DNA of 64,000 nucleotides from Caenorhabditis elegans (GCF_000002985.6 NC_003279.8:124001-188000); one strand, 5' to 3'. Positions 32,831 through 46,600 are shown, counted from the first letter of the stretch. The notes: generated from the sequence alone by a model not told the origin. Translations and numbers: made by a program.

Positions 32831-34360
32831 CTTCTTAATTGTAAGTCAAATTGTTTCAAAACGATTATTTTCAATACATATCAAAAACCCAAAATTTTTC
32901 AAAAACTTAGTAAACTAAACTAAATTTCCAATACGTGCTTCATTTTTATATGTAGGCGTTTAGACACCCCAGTGGGCAGCAGTAATTGTTAATTCTTATG
33001 ATTATCTCATTGGTACACTTTTCTTGTTCAACTTTAATTATTTATTTTTGAAAAGGATTATCATTGGCATTGGCAAATAAATAAAATTGTTAGTGACGTG
33101 GTGATATTGGACATTTTTTGATTTTAGTTTGCTTTTTGAAATTTCAATTTTCGGCACTTTGAAATGTTCAAAATGTTCATTTGTATAGCAAATTATTTTA
33201 TTAAAATTTTTTTCAAATTTATTACATTTTCAGTGAAAATTGCACAATTTTTTAAAACTTTCTAAAAACTGCAAAAAAATAATTAGGTTTAAATAATCAA
33301 ATCAATAATTTTTTAAAGGATTAAAATAAAATTATAGTTATTACAAATTATTTAAAAGATGTATACTTAAAAACTACTATTTATGTTTTGATTTTTACTC
33401 GAAAATCCAGAAATTTTAAGTTTTCGAGAAAACTTTTTAAATTTGTTTTTAAAAGAGGTTTATATAAATATAATGAACCCAAACTTGAAAGTGCGAAAAT
33501 GTACTTAAAAGAGTCCAAAATAAGCAAATATCATCACGAAAAGCTCCGAACGTTTTTAAGTTTTTCGAAATGTTCAGTTATAGTTTTGGTAAACTGCCAA
33601 CTTTACGAAAAATTCGGGTTTAATTTTCAATGTTTTTATACAAATATTTAAAACAGAGTAATAGTATAAAATTTGTAAAAAAAAATTTTTTGGTCGGTAT
33701 TTAAAAATGGTGATAGGTGATAGGGCCATTTTTGACAGTAAAAAAAACTTTTATAATTGTTTTACATTTTACCAACATAGGAGCTGCCTTAAAAAATATC
33801 TAAAGGCTTGGGGTTTTGCCCTACAGTCCCAAACTACCAAATATAAATGTAAAATTTTTATAAAAATGTTCAAAATTTTTAATGATTAAAAAAATTTGCG
33901 AAACTTAATCAAAATGCCGAATAATTGTTTCATTCCCGCGATTTTTTAATAATAATTTTTTTGTATAATTTTTGCATTTAGTGGCGTCATTTGTTTACAT
34001 GTTGTGTTTTTCGGCAATATTAATAGAGGTTTTCAGAGATTTTCTAGTTTTTGAAGCACATTTTGCCTTGTTCCCGTAAAGAAAACTTGATAATTGGAAA
34101 GAAATTTGGCAAAACGGCGAAATTGACCAAATTGACCAAAAAAGTTAACAAACTGTATTTAAAAATAAATTATTAAGCAAAGTAAAAACAAAGAAAACCC
34201 ACATAAATGTCAAAAATGACGTCACTCATTTGAGCTGAAATTCAAAAAAGAATTCGGTCCTTCTTTTTTTTTTTCAAAACAAATTTTTCTTAAATCATAA
34301 AAAACATATTATAATTTTATGACTTTTCTGACAGTTATATTTGGAATAGTGGGACATTTA

Positions 34361-34991
34361 CAAGGGAAGTCGAAAAACTGAACTCCGGACTTTGACATGC
34401 TATAGTTATTTTTCGATAAAAGAGTGAAAATAATGATCCCTCCAAAAAATTTTGCTGCCGCGGACCAGGTTCAGCAAAGTTATGACGTTTTGAAAGTGCC
34501 GAAAAAAATTCCTTGACCAACCCAAGCAAAAAAAAACTTTCAAATTTTCAAAAAAAAAATTCTGAAAGTTGATAAAAACTATTGTAACTTATTCAAAAAT
34601 GTGAAAAACGTATATCATGCACGTTTTTTCTCCCCACGGACAAAAAACCACATTGCTTGATCAAAATATCTTGAGCAAAATTCTAAAAATTACTTTTTCT
34701 TGTAGATTCATTTATTGGTTTTCTTCAGAGTTATGAGCTAAAACTTGCATGGCATATGTTTTTCACTGTTTTGAATAATTTACAAATATTTTTTCCTCTT
34801 TTCAGAATTTTTTTTTTGAAATTTTTGAAATTTTTTAAAAGGGTGTTTCAGCCACTTTCAAAACGTCATAACTTTGCTGAAGCTGGCCCGCGGCAGCTAA
34901 ATTTTTTTGGAGAGATCGTTATTTTCACTCTTTTATTGAAAAATTACTATGACATGTCAAAGTCCGGAGTTCAGTTTTTCGACTTCCCTTG
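34361..34991. mobile_element. Foldback DNA transposon, CAAGGGAAG ends and TTA target duplication (Tc5-like)
   Basis: The ends CAAGGGAAGTCG and CGACTTCCCTTG are inverted repeats extending about 150 bases (34361-34512 and 34845-34991), including CTCCGGACTTTGAC, AAAACGTCATAACTTTGC and GCCGCGG-type blocks. The element is flanked by TTA on both sides (34358-34360 and 34992-34994), fitting the TNA duplication of Tc4/Tc5-type elements. It has no coding capacity, so it is a non-autonomous foldback copy. Confidence 0.8.
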
Positions 34992-35091
34992 TTAGGGCAA
35001 AAAATACCCACAGACGGTACTCCGCCTAAAATCAAAAAAGTTCCAGCAACTCGAGATCACTTTTTTACCATCTCAAATCGTTCGGTTTGTT

Positions 35092-35110
35092 GGGGGGGGG
35101 GGGGGGGGGG
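35092..35110. repeat. 19-base uninterrupted G run
   Basis: Nineteen consecutive G on the plus strand, preceded by TTTGTT. Long G tracts can form G-quadruplexes; in C. elegans such tracts are deleted in dog-1 (FANCJ) mutants. The exact length may also be a sequencing estimate. Confidence 0.85.
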
Positions 35111-35764
35111 CTTAAAGAAAAACGAAAAAATGAGACACTTGTTAATTTGATGGTAACAAGTGAAATGGAGAGAGAAAGAGAGTGTAAATACAAGAAGGGA
35201 ACAAACACTTGAAAATCAAAATTGTCGGAAGGAACTAGGGGGAGGATAAAATATTGGAAATTAGGTTTAATAGGATATGTATCTAATCCCGAAGAATATT
35301 ATTAAAATAATCGGTTCAAAGAATCTGAAAAAATCGATAAATGCGTTGTGTTGTCCTACTTCCGTCCTCTACACAACGTCGTCTTCTTCTTCAGGGCGCA
35401 TTCTTTTGTGTAACAGTGCCCCTTTTCTCTCTTGATGCCACAAAACACTTTGGCAGTTACGCAATCGAAAGGCGAGGAAAGCAAAACGGGTATCAGATGA
35501 TGATTAAGTGAAACTGGAACTGATAAGTGAGATGGATTGAAATACAGATAGCCGTAAACTTTTAATAACCTAGAATTTTAGTTATTAAAGGTGTTATGTA
35601 TGTTTCGAAATTTGAAAAGATTTTCTCAATTTTTGAATGAATTATGTTTGAAGTAATTTAAAATGCCGAATGAAGGGTTTCAATTTTTGTTTTTTTAAAA
35701 AGATTTTTCGTCCGGCCGATTTTTCGCAAAATGTTTTTTAAAATTTGGGTTTATGTTCTTCTCT

Positions 35765-35862
35765 TTTTTCATGCCTAAGCCTAAGCTAGGCTTAGGTTTA
35801 GGCTTACTAATCCTAATCCGAAGCATAAGCTTAATCCTAAGCCTAAACCTCTCCTACTCTTT
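35765..35862. repeat. Degenerate interstitial telomere-like tract (TTAGGC/GCCTAA)
   Basis: GCCTAAGCCTAAGCTAGGCTTAGG and further TAGGCTTA, CCTAATCC and CCTAAGCCTAAACC units lie together. The C. elegans telomere repeat is TTAGGC, so this is an interstitial telomere-like tract. It changes orientation near 35780, with GCCTAA first and TTAGGC-type units after, then GCCTAA-type again. Confidence 0.65.
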
Positions 35863-36403
35863 TAAGCTTAATGAATGCCCTAGCTTCATTTTTTTCATTT
35901 TTCGCAGGTTTTTTTCTCAAAAACTCAAAAGCGATGCTACGAACACCAAAAATTGGTGGTTCAAAATGTGTGTTTCTATTTTTTTCAAAATTTATTTGAC
36001 TATACAAACCAGCTGACAATTTTCTTCAAAATTCCGTTTTTCTTATCAAAAATAGTCAATTTTTCATCTAGAAACTTCAAAAAACCGTTACCGTTTCCCT
36101 AAGTTTTGCTATCAGTTCCGTAAATCTTGTACCTTATGTCACATGGCATTAGAAATATTTCAATTGAACCAATCTTGTTCGCGTGGAGTACAAGTTAAAC
36201 ATTTATGATATGTGGATGGGTGCAATTGCGCTCTATTGAACAAACTATGTATCAACAGAACGCGTTAACATTATTTGTACAGGTGGGGAAAAACAGGAAA
36301 AACGACTAGGCAAAACAAAAAGTATATAAGTTTTCTTCTACACGTCTCATAAAGGAAATTCAAATTTTTTAGAAAAAGAGCGGGGGGGCGCGATTGCAAA
36401 GGT

Positions 36404-39400
36404 TTAGACGGCGTTAAGATCTTTGTCGACGAGTGGTTCAGCCGCTGAGAATGTGATTGCCGCCGGAATATTGTCCTTCTCGTTGATTGAGTCTTTCGAG
36501 AAGAGCGCCAGAATGACGGGCAGAATGAAGAGACCGTGGAGGAGACCTGGGAGAATTTTAAAATTTTTGAGTTTCTAGGCCACGAGTGACGTCACTATTA
36601 TGTCCAAGAAGATATTCTAAGGACAAATTTGATGATTGTTCACTACTTTTTCACTAAAAATCAGCTTGAATCGTAGAAAACAAAGAACTTTCAGAAAATT
36701 TCAGCGCTCACCAATAGCAACGACCAAAAAAACGGTCTTAGCAAAGCACACGATTGCATAAGTTGGCACAAAAATCAACGGAAGCATGCATAGGAATGTC
36801 GACAGTCCGGCTTCACACATTGGCATTGCCATTTCTGCCAGACTACTGTAGACACGTTCTTGTGGAGTGCCACGTGCACGAAAAAAGTTGTAGGCCACGT
36901 GAGCGGTGTAGTCGACCGAGAATCCCGTGGCGAGAAGGACGTCCACTTGGATTACCGGGTCCAGGTCGGCACCCCAAAGGGAGAGACCACCGACGAGAAC
37001 TGTAAAAACGATTTTAAAAAAAAGTAACTTTTTCAGATTAAATCCAAGAAAAAAACATAATTAAAATTTGTTTCAATGGTTTTTTAAAGTGACAATTACT
37101 CATTTTCAGGTTTTAAAAACTTTAACTTGAAAAAAAAAAACATTTTGAGCTACTTTTGAAAAAGGTTCTATTTTGAATTTCCCATCCAAACTTTTTGAAA
37201 AAATACAAATGATAAAAATAATTGCTTTCTTAAAAAAAAATTGTTAGCAACCCTACCGTTCGCTAAAGATCGTTGTCGTTTTTTCTCAGAAAATTTAAAT
37301 ATCCCGCCATATATATTTTCGGAGAATTTCAATTTCTCGAAAAATTGTTTTCTCTGAAAATTTGAATTTTCCGCCAATAATTTTTCTCAGAAAATTTGAA
37401 AAAAAGGATTAAAAACATGAATTTTCCGCAAAAAATGTTTTCTCAGAGAATATGAATGTCCCGCCAAATATATTTTCAGATAATTTTAAAGTCTCGCCAA
37501 AACGTTTTCTTCGAACATTTTAGGATTATGTGTTGAATTTGTAGAATTTTGATCTTGATTTAAATTTTTTCAGTTTTCAATTGAAAAAAAACTAACCATA
37601 ACAGATACTTGCAATAACAGATGTAATCACAGCAACTGCATTAAAATTTGCAATAAACACAAAACAAACGATTGCCATACAGACTACCGTAACCGCAATC
37701 GATCCAATTAAGTCAGTGCCAACAGTCAGGATGATACTGAGAATTGCAGAGTCACAGTCAAAGAGTGTAGCGTTGAATTGACTTTCTTCATGAAGAATTG
37801 TTCGGATATGTTGCATTGCACGTGCTCTTTCTGCCCATTCAGACATTCCTTTACCGAGAAGTGTCAGACGGAACGCTGTGACAATTGTTCTGAAAATTTG
37901 GAAATTATTCGGATTGAAATTGAAAAGTGTATAGGAATTAAGTTTGAACTATTTGAGAAGTTTGTATTTTAAATTTTGCGCTAAGTTGCCTGAAAAAAAA
38001 CTAATTTCGAACTATATACCTACAAATATTTTTCAAAGAGCTCAATATTTGAATTTCGCGCCTAAAATATTTCGAAAACTTAAAATTTGCGACAAAACTA
38101 TTTAAACTATTTGAGAAATTTGAACTTTTAATTAACATTTGAACTTTGCGCCAATTTTTTTTTGGAAAATATTAAACTTTTGAAATTCTAGTTGAAAGGA
38201 AATTCAGAAAAATTGAGGATGTAATTTTTTTATATGAAAAACTTTTAGATTCGATTTCGCGTCGAAAATTTTTGAATTGTCAAAATTTAAATTTTGACTT
38301 TTGCAAAAAAATGGCGGGAAAGTGAAGTTTCATTAGGAAATTCAAATTTGATAGGCGTTTGACTAACTTATTATCATCTCCCATGTGATATTTTACAAGT
38401 GGAGGGTTCCCGATCGCATCCATCCACGTCGGAAGATTATCATAAGATGGGCGGTATTTTTCTCCAACCAGAGTGGATAAAATATTCATCGTCTTATCAA
38501 AATTCACATATTGCGGAAGAAAAATCAGACTTCGATTGTCTCCACGAATACCTGGCACGTGCTCGAGCCGATCCATCATATTGTTGAAAGAGTCGTACTG
38601 AAAATTGAATGGCCTAGTAAGTAAAAATTAGATCATGAACTTACCTCTGCTTTGATCTCGATATTTGGAGGGTTGTTCACTATTACTGTAATAGGAAAGT
38701 AACGGTTGAAGACTGGCCTGAAAAATGATAAATGCTCAAAAAATACAACTTTTTTCTTTTAATAACGTAAAAAGTTTTTTAAATCGATAAAATCAATAAA
38801 TCGGCATTTCAACTGTAAACCAAAAATAACAATTATTGATTTTTCTTACAAAGACCTTAAAAATAAAAAAAAATCAATAAAAATAGCGATTATCTTTCCA
38901 AAAATCTGAAAATCAATTCAAATAATTTTCTTGATCTTTTATGTTAACCTATAAATACCAATTATTGATTGTCTGGAAAATCAGTAAAGATTATTGATTT
39001 TTTTGAGAACCTAAAAATCAATAAAACCCAATAAAAAAGTAATGTTTTTTCAAACGCTTTTTCAAACAAATTCTTGATTTTACTTTCAAAAAACCAACTT
39101 AATATTCGACAACGAATCCACCAGCTTCGAATTTGATGGGAATGCCTTTGCAGGTTCAAAGGTCGTTTTCATGGTGACTACTCCATAAGTTGTCAACGCA
39201 TACATCCCAAGGAGCACCATAATGCACGCTACACGCCCCTTCACGGAGCACACGAAGCTCGAGTACTTGGAGAGCCACGTGTCGGCTCGGGAAATTTTTG
39301 GCTCCGTCTCATTGGCGATGGATTTGTAATCTGGGTCGTTGCAGAGGAATACAATTGGAGCTAGGATCGTATAGGTGAAGATGTAGTCGAGGAGCAAGGC

Positions 39401-42400
39401 GAGCGAGGCAGTTAGGCAGAACAAGGACATCTGGAAGAAGAGTTTTATTCAAGCTAGCCCACGTTTTCAAAAACTGGGCTACGTGCCAAAAAAGGTTACC
39501 TGAGGCGTTGGCGTCAAGAATCCGATTCCAAAAGCAATAATATTGGTAAGTGAGGTGATTGTAATCGATGGTCCAACATCGACAATCACTTGTTCCAAAC
39601 GGCGAGGTCTGAAAATTGCAATTTCACGATGCTTTTACAATACCCCTACAGTACTTTTGCAGTTTCTCTACAGCACCCCTGTACAACTACGGTACTTTTA
39701 TTTATTTATATATTTGTTCATCAGGCAACAATCATAATGATACAATTACAACAAGGCAGTGAACTTTTACAATACAATGCCCCACCCTCTTTTTCCGTGA
39801 AAACTTACGTGTCAGTAATTGCAATATGATGTTTCCATCTGTGAAGTAGAATAAAAGCATCATCAACTCCAATTCCAAGTACCAAAAACGGCGTAACACA
39901 TTGAATAGAGAACGACGGGAAGCCCATCCAACAAATTGCTCCAAACGAGGCGACAGTTGCAGCCATCGGAGTGAGCAATGATGTGGCAACCAGATAGAAT
40001 GCCATTTTGACAGATGACAGGCGGACAATGACAATGATGACCTGAGTCAGAAGTAGGAAGAATCCGATTGTCATTAGAGTGGTAGCTTCAATGGCTCCTC
40101 GAATCATTTCACGATTTGCTACTTGGTCACTGAAGATGGTGAACTGAACGTGCTCGAAGGCAGAGGAGTTTTTGGAAAGTTGGAAGAGCTCGTCGATTGC
40201 GTCCTGGGAAAAGTATAATTAGGAAATGCCGAGTGCTTGCCAGTTTTTTTTATTATGTAAATTTGCTTCCCAGAATCGCGAAAATTTGATTTCCCGCAGA
40301 AAAGACTGAAATTTAAATTTCTACTAAAAATTGTTCAGATGTTTGTTTTTAGAAATTTTCTTTAAAGACAAAGATTTGAATTTCCTATTGAAAATAGGTG
40401 AAAATTCAAATTTACTACAAAAAAATTGAGTTTTGTTAAAAACACACTGAAAAATTGAACTTCCTGATTAAAATTGATTGAAAAATTAGAGGCTCCTAAA
40501 AAATATTGAAAACTCGAAATGTAAATTCAAATTTCCCGTCCAAAAATTGACAAAAATATTTGAACTTTCTGCCAGAAACAAGTTAAAAAATCAAAGGTTC
40601 CTCTAATAGTAAAACTGACTCAAAATTAATTGAAAATTGATCAAAAAGCCGTATGAGTCTTCTAGGCTATTCTCACCTTAAACGCCAATTTTCCTTCTGG
40701 AGTATCAGACCTCGAAAAATACCACAGCACCAAGGATTTGGAGCTGATCCTCTCGGTCGGTGGTTCTGAAAGTTTCAATATTTTTTCACATTTTTCCAGA
40801 ACTTTTTATAGTTAAAAAAATGAAATTTTAACTGGAAAGTGGCTAAATCATAAAAACTATTTTTCAACTTTTCATTTAACATTTCAAAAAAAATCTTACC
40901 AAAATCCGCATTACTCAAGTGAAGTCCCAGGAAAATATCCAGTCCGCTATATGGCATATCCGGATAGGTGAATACACTTGTGGTACCATTGTTTCTCCGC
41001 GTCAAATTCTGAAAATTGCCATGTGGTCGTTGAAGAGTTTTCTAGTCCACCACCACCACCACCAAGGGTTTCGGTTTTTCGACTTTTTAGAAAATCGAAA
41101 AATCGAACAATTTTTGAGAAAAACTTACAAAAAGCTGATAATGTTTTTATTTTAACTTTTTTCTCCATCATTCATTTTAAGAATATAGATAAATGGGATA
41201 AGACCGTCCAGGTTTCTGTTCAGTTTTCCCTGTTGTTAAATTCATTAAGATGTTTGGTCCCCAAAAAACAATGTTTCTTTCATTTTTCGATTTTCAATTT
41301 TTAGATTTTTCGATTTTCACTAAAAACATCGAATAATTGAAAAAATCGAAAAATGACACCCTAGACCACCACCTACCGCTAACAAGTGAAAGGGGCTGTT
41401 CAAGTCGCAGAGTGGATCGCAATTTTTTCGTCCATCCCCATCTTGGTAGCCAACTGCCGCCGATAGTCGATTGTCCACAGTATAAATCTGAAATTTTTTA
41501 AATTCCCGCCAGAAAAGTGGGCGTGACGGAGAATCAACTTACGTCTGCCAGTGCGCCTTCCTGGAGAATACTGGAATTTTCGCGCTTGGCGGTAAAAATA
41601 CAGAATGCTCGTTCCGGATAGATGTCGAGTCCGTAGTATTCCAGCCAGACACGGGTTTCACTGAAAAATGTAAAAAAATTTATAGAAATTTCCGCAAAAA
41701 GCATATATTTAAAATAGGAGTTTTAAAAAAATTAACAAAATAGTTACGAACGAAATTTTCATTTGCTTTAAAGTTTTCTTTTTTTTCTTATTTATTTTTG
41801 ATCAAATATTTATTTTGGGTTTTTTAACTTCAAGTGGAATTCCAAAAAAATTCAATTTTCTTCCCAGTCAACCAAACATTGACCAAATCACAATAAGAAA
41901 GGGAGAAAGGGAAATCGAATTAGAAAAAGAAAAACATTGCGAAAAAACGTGTTATTTCTGACTGGTGGAGGAAGGAGGCTTCAAGGTCAGTAGTCACTTA
42001 CTATCCAGCATCTGAATCATCCGGTGAAAAGGCTTTGCGAATATCTGGCTCTAAACGAATGTGCACAAGTCCTGAACTGAGAACTAGGATGGATAAGATG
42101 CTCACTGAAAATTGTCCAACTTGAAAAATTTCGATTTTTTATGTTTATTAAATTTTTTCTGGTGTAAAATAGCAGAAAATGCCAAAAAAAAATGTATCAG
42201 ACACAACTTTTTTTCAATTTTTCAAACTTTTCGTTGCAAGACCAAACATACAATAACAATTGTCGTTCGAGCGCGTTTTGCCCATGCACCCTTAACGGAG
42301 ATTTTCATCGACTACTCTATAGAGCGCGTTGGTGATTTTGAAAATGAATTTTTCTTGGAAATTTAAAACTTTTAGAAAGGGATTTTTCTATTTTTTCCAA

Positions 42401-42816
42401 AAAATTATATTGAAAAATCAATAAATTAATTATTGATTTTTCAAAACTATAGTGATTCTGATTTGAAAAATGAAAAACATTGCTTTTAAAATTATCTGAA
42501 CTCAGTTTTCACGAAAAATCAATAAATCGGTAATCGAAAAACATTCATTTTTCTATTTTTCTCAATTTTTCGATGTATTTTCCAAGAAAATCGATTAATT
42601 TATCGATTTTTTTTCCAGAATATCTGATCGATTTTTTTATTCATCGGAAAAGTTCAATTATTTTATTTTTAGGAAATTGTTTTCCAAACTTATATTGGTG
42701 GCCAAGTTTTCCCATTTCGACGACCATAAAGTTACAAAAAACTCACAAAGTATCGAATAAACCGGATAGGCGGCTAACAGCCGTGCCACGACGGCACTAA
42801 TCACATCCCATCCCAT
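36404..42816 (-). CDS. ptr-11: Patched-related RND protein with sterol-sensing domain
   Basis: Exons (5'-3'): 42816-42747, 42104-42002, 41660-41543, 41487-41377, 41008-40900, 40765-40677, 40203-39809, 39608-39500, 39430-39099, 38717-38645, 38597-38368, 37889-37597, 36999-36712 and 36546-36404, giving 820 aa with frame kept at all junctions. An SL-type acceptor lies three bases upstream of ATG. Order: N-terminal TM helix, first extracellular loop, sterol-sensing/RND helix bundle with the PTR signature [14 protein letters not shown], second loop, second bundle with [10 protein letters not shown], and a short tail. PTR proteins belong to the NPC1/Patched/Dispatched family and are used in nematode cuticle formation, moulting and cytokinesis. 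The cargo of this one is unknown. The family call is certain; the specific symbol rests on my memory of the locus (F56C11.2). Confidence 0.85.
37258..37510. repeat. Degenerate TTTGAATTTCCCGCCAAAA-type repeats in a ptr-11 intron
   Basis: Intron 37000-37596 carries about six loosely spaced units of the form CTCAGAAAATTTGAATTTTCCGCCAATAATTTT. Similar units occur at 38040-38300 and 40290-40600 (other introns of the gene) and at 54940-55130. They keep a regular A/T-cluster phasing. Confidence 0.5.
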
Positions 42817-43149
42817 GTGCTGAAAAACTTCGAAATTTTTTTAATATTTCAGAATTTAAAGCAGCATGCAAACGCGCTCCAACAAAGAAAAATGTTTTTA
42901 AAAAATTGAAATTCAAAACACAAGCACGTGAAGCAGAGAATGCAGAAAACAAGACCACTGTCACAAAATTGTAGAAGTGAGGGAGGGAGGGCTATTGCAG
43001 AGGTGACCAACGGGTTTCGGTTTCCAATTTTTCGGACACGGCGCAGAGGATTTGAGTCATTATTATTGTGTTTAGAGAGTGTAAGAGAATTAGAGAATTA
43101 GGGATAGATGGGAAACTGTACGTACTTCTGCGAAATGGTGCACTTTTAG

Positions 43150-43670
43150 GATCGGCGGCCTAGAAATTTACATGGTGCTCTAGAAGTCTAATAGATAGCC
43201 TAGATCTTTTTAAGTCCAGAAAATTACTTGGTGGTCTAGAAGTTTTTTTTGTGACCTAGAAATGCAGTTGGTGGACTATAAATTCACTTGGTGGCCTAGA
43301 AATTCATTTGGTAGCCTAGAAATGTACTTGGTGGCCTAGAAATTAACCTTGAAGCTTAGAAGTTTGTTTGAAAGCCCAGAAATTCACTTGATTGCCTATG
43401 AATTCACTTGGTGGTCGAGAAATGTTCGTGAAAGCCCAGATATTTACTTGGTGGTCTAAAACATTTTTCAGTTCAGAAATACATTGGAAAAAATTTCGAT
43501 TGAGAATTATGGCGTGGGATTTCAAGTGGTGACCTAGAAATTTGTCAAGGGACTGAGGAATTCATTTGGCGTCTGGAAATTTTTTTGGTGACCTAGAAAT
43601 TTATTTGGTGACCTGAAAATTCATTTCATGACCAGTGAATTTACTTGGTGGTCTAAAAAGTCTCATGGTG
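43150..43670. repeat. Dispersed minisatellite GGTGGCCTAGAAATT, orientation 2
   Basis: More than fifteen units of the form (T/C)TTGGTGGCCTAGAAATTCA occur with a period of about 20-45 bases, the reverse complement of the core at 32340-32830. Further units appear at about 45010-45370 and 47400-47860. Confidence 0.75.
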
Positions 43671-46600
43671 CCGGTCTTAAAGTCTCATGTGTTGCAAAAA
43701 TTATACTACAATATTTAACTTTGAAATAAAAATTCAGCGGGTCTAGATTTGCAAGAAAAATCTGTATTTTCTCAATTTTTTTCAGGTTTTTGATTAGTTA
43801 AAAAAAATCGAAATGATTGTTTAGAACTGCAGAGAAAAAACAATTTTGTATCTCCGGAATGCGCTATTCTGGGGAGTCAGATTTACTGGATTTTACTTTT
43901 TTTCCTGCAATTCCAATGCAAAATAAGGTAAAAAAATGAGAAAACTGGCGGAACACGGCGGTACACACAGGGGCAACTTGAATGTAAGGCAGGTGTTTAG
44001 TAAGTGGACCGAGGGGACGGCAAAAGCTGGTATTTTTCCTGTGTCGATGGGGGACAGTAGTAGCACACAAGAAACAAGTATTTTGATGATAATACGAATA
44101 AGAAAAAGAAAAAGGCAGCAAAAAAGTGTGTGGCAGACCACCACCGTCCATCGGATTAGGGAGCGGAGGCAAACTCGCTCTACCGAACAGAGGGGTGTCC
44201 GTTTCCCCCAAAATCCTCTGAATGTGACGTCATTGTTGGGGCGGCGGGGCGGCGTCCAAAAATTAGTGATTTTTTTTTTGGTATTTTGGAAAAAAAGGAA
44301 AAAATCGAGAAACATTTTTTTGTGTTTTTGGGGAGTTTGTCATGTGAAATTTGAAAATGTTGGGTACAATCAAAAAATTGTTTTGGTTTTTATAATTTTA
44401 ATAGGAATTTTTAAAAATCTGAATCGTTTTTCTTTGAAAAATCAAAAAACAACAAAACATCCGCTTTTTTTAAAAATTGTTTGTTAAAAAAATAGAAATC
44501 GGAAAACAAAATTTTCCGATCTTCTCGAAATTCACAAACTCATAAAAAAATCGAAATCCCCTTGTACCCCACCCTAGTTCACTGAAGCGCGTTTGCTTTC
44601 TGGCCAAAGGCATGGAGGGAGGCGGGCACCTCCCTTTTGCAAAATTGACCTAAATAAAGGTGATATGCCAGTGATAAGGAACGGTTTAATGATCCGAAAC
44701 CGCCAAAAGTGCATAGTTTCTGCGTTAAAAAAAGTGACAACTGACATCACACGGAGGCTACAAAAGGGGACTCACAAGTTTGCCGGAGAGGAATGAAAAT
44801 TGGAAATTTGTACGGGTAAGGGGATCAATGTTCAGTGGTGGTCGCGAGGGAGGACGGAGGGAAAAAGTGGAATTAGAATTGAATGGGAAATTGGTGGCAA
44901 AACGGTAAACACTTCTTATTATCCAAATGCATGAGGGATGGAGAAAACTGGAAACCTTTGCAGAATTTTGGAGGGGGTGATGAAAAGTATTGGCAACACC
45001 TTGGTGGCCGAGAATTTTAAATTGATGATCTGGACTAAAAATTCAGATGATGGCCGAGTTTTTCATATTCGCACCAATACAAATGATGGCCTAGAAAGTT
45101 TGGAGCGACCTAATTTTTCAAATTTACAAATAGATCTTTAATGTTTCATCGACAAGGGATGTGAACTAGAAATTAAGATGGTGGCCTAGAATTATATTTA
45201 TGGTTCGTCAAGAGGTGGCCTAACTCTTCAAATTCACGAAATATTCTAAAGTTTAAATTTCCTTTAATTAGTATTGTGGACTAAAAGTCGAGATAATGAC
45301 CGAACTTTTCATAAGCTCTCCACATCAATTGGTGGCCTTGAAATTCCGACATGGCCGAATTTTCGTAAGTCGACCCCAGTGGTGGCCGAGCCAAAAAACA
45401 TAATTCCGCAAACTCTTACATTTTAATATATGAGGGAAGCCAGAAGTGCGTGCCACATTATTTTTACATTTTTGACTATCGTGCCAAAATTCCAAAATCC
45501 TCAAAAATTTGAATTTCGCGGCACAATTTCGGGTTTTGAATATCTTTTTTTTAGTGTGATGTAGGGCGTACTTTCCAATTTGCATAAAATAAAAAATCAA
45601 CAAAAAGCCATACATAATGTCAAATGGTCAGTTGCAAAGAAAACAAACCTGCGGTCAGGATGGCCGAACCAGAAAAATCAATTCAAGCTTTCGATTTCGC
45701 CCGAAAAAAATGAGGATCAGAATAAGAAGGTGTCGCCTATTAGAGATTGGAGGATGTTGAGAAAAAGAGAATAGTGGAGGAAAATGATGAGGTAGAACGG
45801 AATTGAACATGCAAATAAAATGAATGTATTGGGTAGGAGAGGGAAGGTAACACTGTGTGTTCTGTGTTTGGAAAAGGATTGAAGTGGTGGACAAAAGGAC
45901 TCTTGGTTTAATACTACTTGCCTGTTCTGATCAGGTTCAGAGGTATTTCAGCAATAGCTTTTGTATTTTGCATTTTGTCTTTTTAAGTACTATTATTTAT
46001 CAAATCCTTTTTTGTAACTTTGAATCTGATGTCAAACTTGTGGAAAGTTTGAACTCGAAGAAATTGCTCAAAAAGTAAAATTTGCGCCCAATTTTTCGAA
46101 TTTTTTTCGTTGTTTCTTTTTAATTTCAAAACACAAATCTTCGCCAAAACATTGTTACAAAATTAACATTTTAATTTTTAAACAGCTGCTAAAGCACTAC
46201 AAATGTGAAATTGATGCCTAAAATTGGAGAAAAATGGAGTTTTTCAAAAAAAATTGAAATAAGAAAGTTTGGAAACTAAATGTCTATATATGGGGAAAAT
46301 GCTATTTCGAATCTCGCGTTTTTTTAAGTTGGGCATCTCCAAAATATGAAAAAAATACAAAAAAAAACTCCAAAAGATAATGTTGAATTTTTTCAAAACC
46401 CTCACCAAGAAGTATGTTTTAATAAACAAAAATTTGAATTTCTTTTCGAATTTTTTTCAAAATTCGTAATATAAGATACCTGTCACACTTATTTTCAAGC
46501 TAACAGGAAAAAATAAATGTTGAACTTTATTTAATGATAAAAATAGTTTGTAGAAAATTCGTAAATTTAAAAAAATTCAAATTCTACCAAAATATATTAG

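Larger units (their letters stand above)
30849..36403. other. Intergenic region between bli-3 and ptr-11, no gene seen
   Basis: This 5.5-kb stretch contains the shared 5' side of bli-3 and the 3' side of ptr-11. It is AT-rich with phased A/T clusters (for example 31130-31620 and 33200-33960), a TTCTAGGCCAC repeat field, a foldback transposon at 34361-34991, a 19-base G run and a telomere-like tract. Open frames such as 33388-33651 lack codon structure and splice context and were not accepted as genes. Confidence 0.65.

Noticed and set aside
33388..33889. Frames of 87 and 60 codons in the bli-3 to ptr-11 interval
   Set aside because: Composition is Phe/Lys/Asn-rich, as expected from A/T-cluster DNA; no introns, motifs or acceptor sites support a gene.
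43936..44487. 183-codon open frame upstream of ptr-11
   Set aside because: It is rich in low-complexity runs, has an overlapping open frame of similar size on the other strand, and shows no domain, start context or splice support.
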